Source: Candidatus Leptovillus gracilis
GTDB lineage: Bacteria > Chloroflexota > Anaerolineae > Promineifilales > Promineifilaceae
Direction: 5' to 3'
Assembly (NCBI GenBank): GCA_016716065.1
Contig: JADJXA010000015.1
Coordinates: forward strand, 1-64,000
DNA: 64,000 nt
The notes beneath the pieces were generated by a model. That model was given only the letters and a program-made list of their open reading frames with translations. It was not told the origin of the DNA and made no database searches. Of this stretch, positions 63,642 through 64,000 are shown piece after piece (the first letter of the stretch is position 1; each line of letters opens with the position of its first letter). The translations under genes were made by a program, and so were the position numbers.

Positions 63642-64000
63642 ATGAAACAATTGATCACGCTAGAAGCGCTGCGCGCCGGGCTGCCCTACGTGCGGCAGTC
63701 GCCGCCGGATAACGGCCGTCTTGCCCTCATTGTCTCCCGGCCGGCCGAAGATGAGCGGGTGGTATTGGCAGCGGCCGTTCTAACCCAGGCCAATGGATTG
63801 GAAGGTGACACCTGGCTGGAACGTGAAAGCCGCCACTCACCAGACGGCCGCGCCGACCCCGACCGGCAGCTTACCCTGGTCAACATCCGCGCCCTGCAAA
63901 TTATTTCCCCCGACGAAACGCGCTGGCCGTTGGCCGGCGACCAGCTTTATGTGGACATGGACCTCAGCCCGGAGAATTTGCCGCCGGGGCAGCGGGTGAA
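63642..64000 (+). CDS. MOSC-domain protein, 3'-truncated
   Basis: The frame from ATG 63642 (GGAG eight bases upstream) stays open to the window end: MKQLITLEALRAGLPYVRQ ... TLVNIRALQIISPDETRWPLAGDQLYVDMDLSPENLPPGQRV. The N-terminal block LVNIRALQ and GDQLYVDMDLSPENLPPGQRV match MOSC-domain proteins (molybdenum-cofactor sulfurase C-terminal family), which handle sulfur for molybdenum-ligand or reductase chemistry. Rest is outside the window. Confidence 0.75.
   Translation, partial: MKQLITLEALRAGLPYVRQSPPDNGRLALIVSRPAEDERVVLAAAVLTQANGLEGDTWLERESRHSPDGRADPDRQLTLVNIRALQIISPDETRWPLAGDQLYVDMDLSPENLPPGQRV

Overview
The window reads as chromosomal DNA of a Chloroflexota bacterium, probably of the Anaerolineae type (inference). 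The grounds are family-level protein resemblance, a single-membrane (monoderm) set of lipoprotein and surface-anchored proteins, many ABC uptake systems, an N-type Na+ ATPase operon, and an extraordinary density of the palindrome AACGGCCGTT in genes and gaps alike. No rRNA is present, so the taxonomy is not proved.

Layout. 1-8.1 kb: a family-5 (peptide-type) ABC uptake operon (binding protein cut by the window edge, two permeases, two ATPases, a small membrane protein). A complete insertion sequence with perfect 20-bp terminal inverted repeats and a 9-bp target duplication sits between the binding protein and the permeases. 8.2-10.0 kb: a tyrosine recombinase and a histidine phosphatase. 10.3-16.3 kb: a P5C-dehydrogenase-like aldehyde dehydrogenase, a lone CoA-transferase alpha-type subunit, a glycogen branching enzyme split by a one-base frameshift, and mannose-6-phosphate isomerase. 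16.3-18.6 kb: a DUF58/MoxR pair on the minus strand. 18.8-26.4 kb: a 2,443-residue secreted amylase-pullulanase with its own strong promoter, operator-like palindrome and leader terminator. 26.5-32.4 kb: rpsT, a degenerate response regulator, a DEAD-box helicase and acetoacetyl-CoA synthetase.

32.6-39.9 kb: a LacI-controlled sugar ABC operon (lipoprotein, two permeases) ending in a GH3 beta-glycosidase whose 5' part is broken; three LacI-type operators lie in the divergent promoter region. 40.0-50.7 kb: a minus-strand run of yitT, a membrane protein, gyrB, and then atpD-C-Q-R-B-E-F-A-G, the signature order of the N-ATPase, with Na+ ligands in subunit c; gyrB and atpD overlap by ATGA. 50.8-51.1 kb: tRNA-Arg(TCG) and tRNA-His(GTG). 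51.2-58.6 kb: a Ser/Thr kinase, ftsH, a GNAT acetyltransferase, a membrane-GAF-HTH-like signalling protein, lysA and a small acidic protein. 58.6-64 kb: a DUF971 protein, valS with an upstream T-box riboswitch, an M20 peptidase and the start of a MOSC-domain protein.

How the genes fit together. Three carbon systems stand out: extracellular starch/pullulan breakdown, LacI-regulated beta-glycoside import, and glycogen/mannose metabolism. The N-ATPase would handle Na+ across the membrane. Several genes carry leader control (valS T-box; terminator-like hairpins ahead of the amylase-pullulanase and the helicase). Short dispersed intergenic palindromic repeats recur, one copy lying inside the T-box leader. 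Frameshifts in the transposase, glgB and the permease/GH3 junction are either real decay or assembly errors; raw reads are needed to decide.
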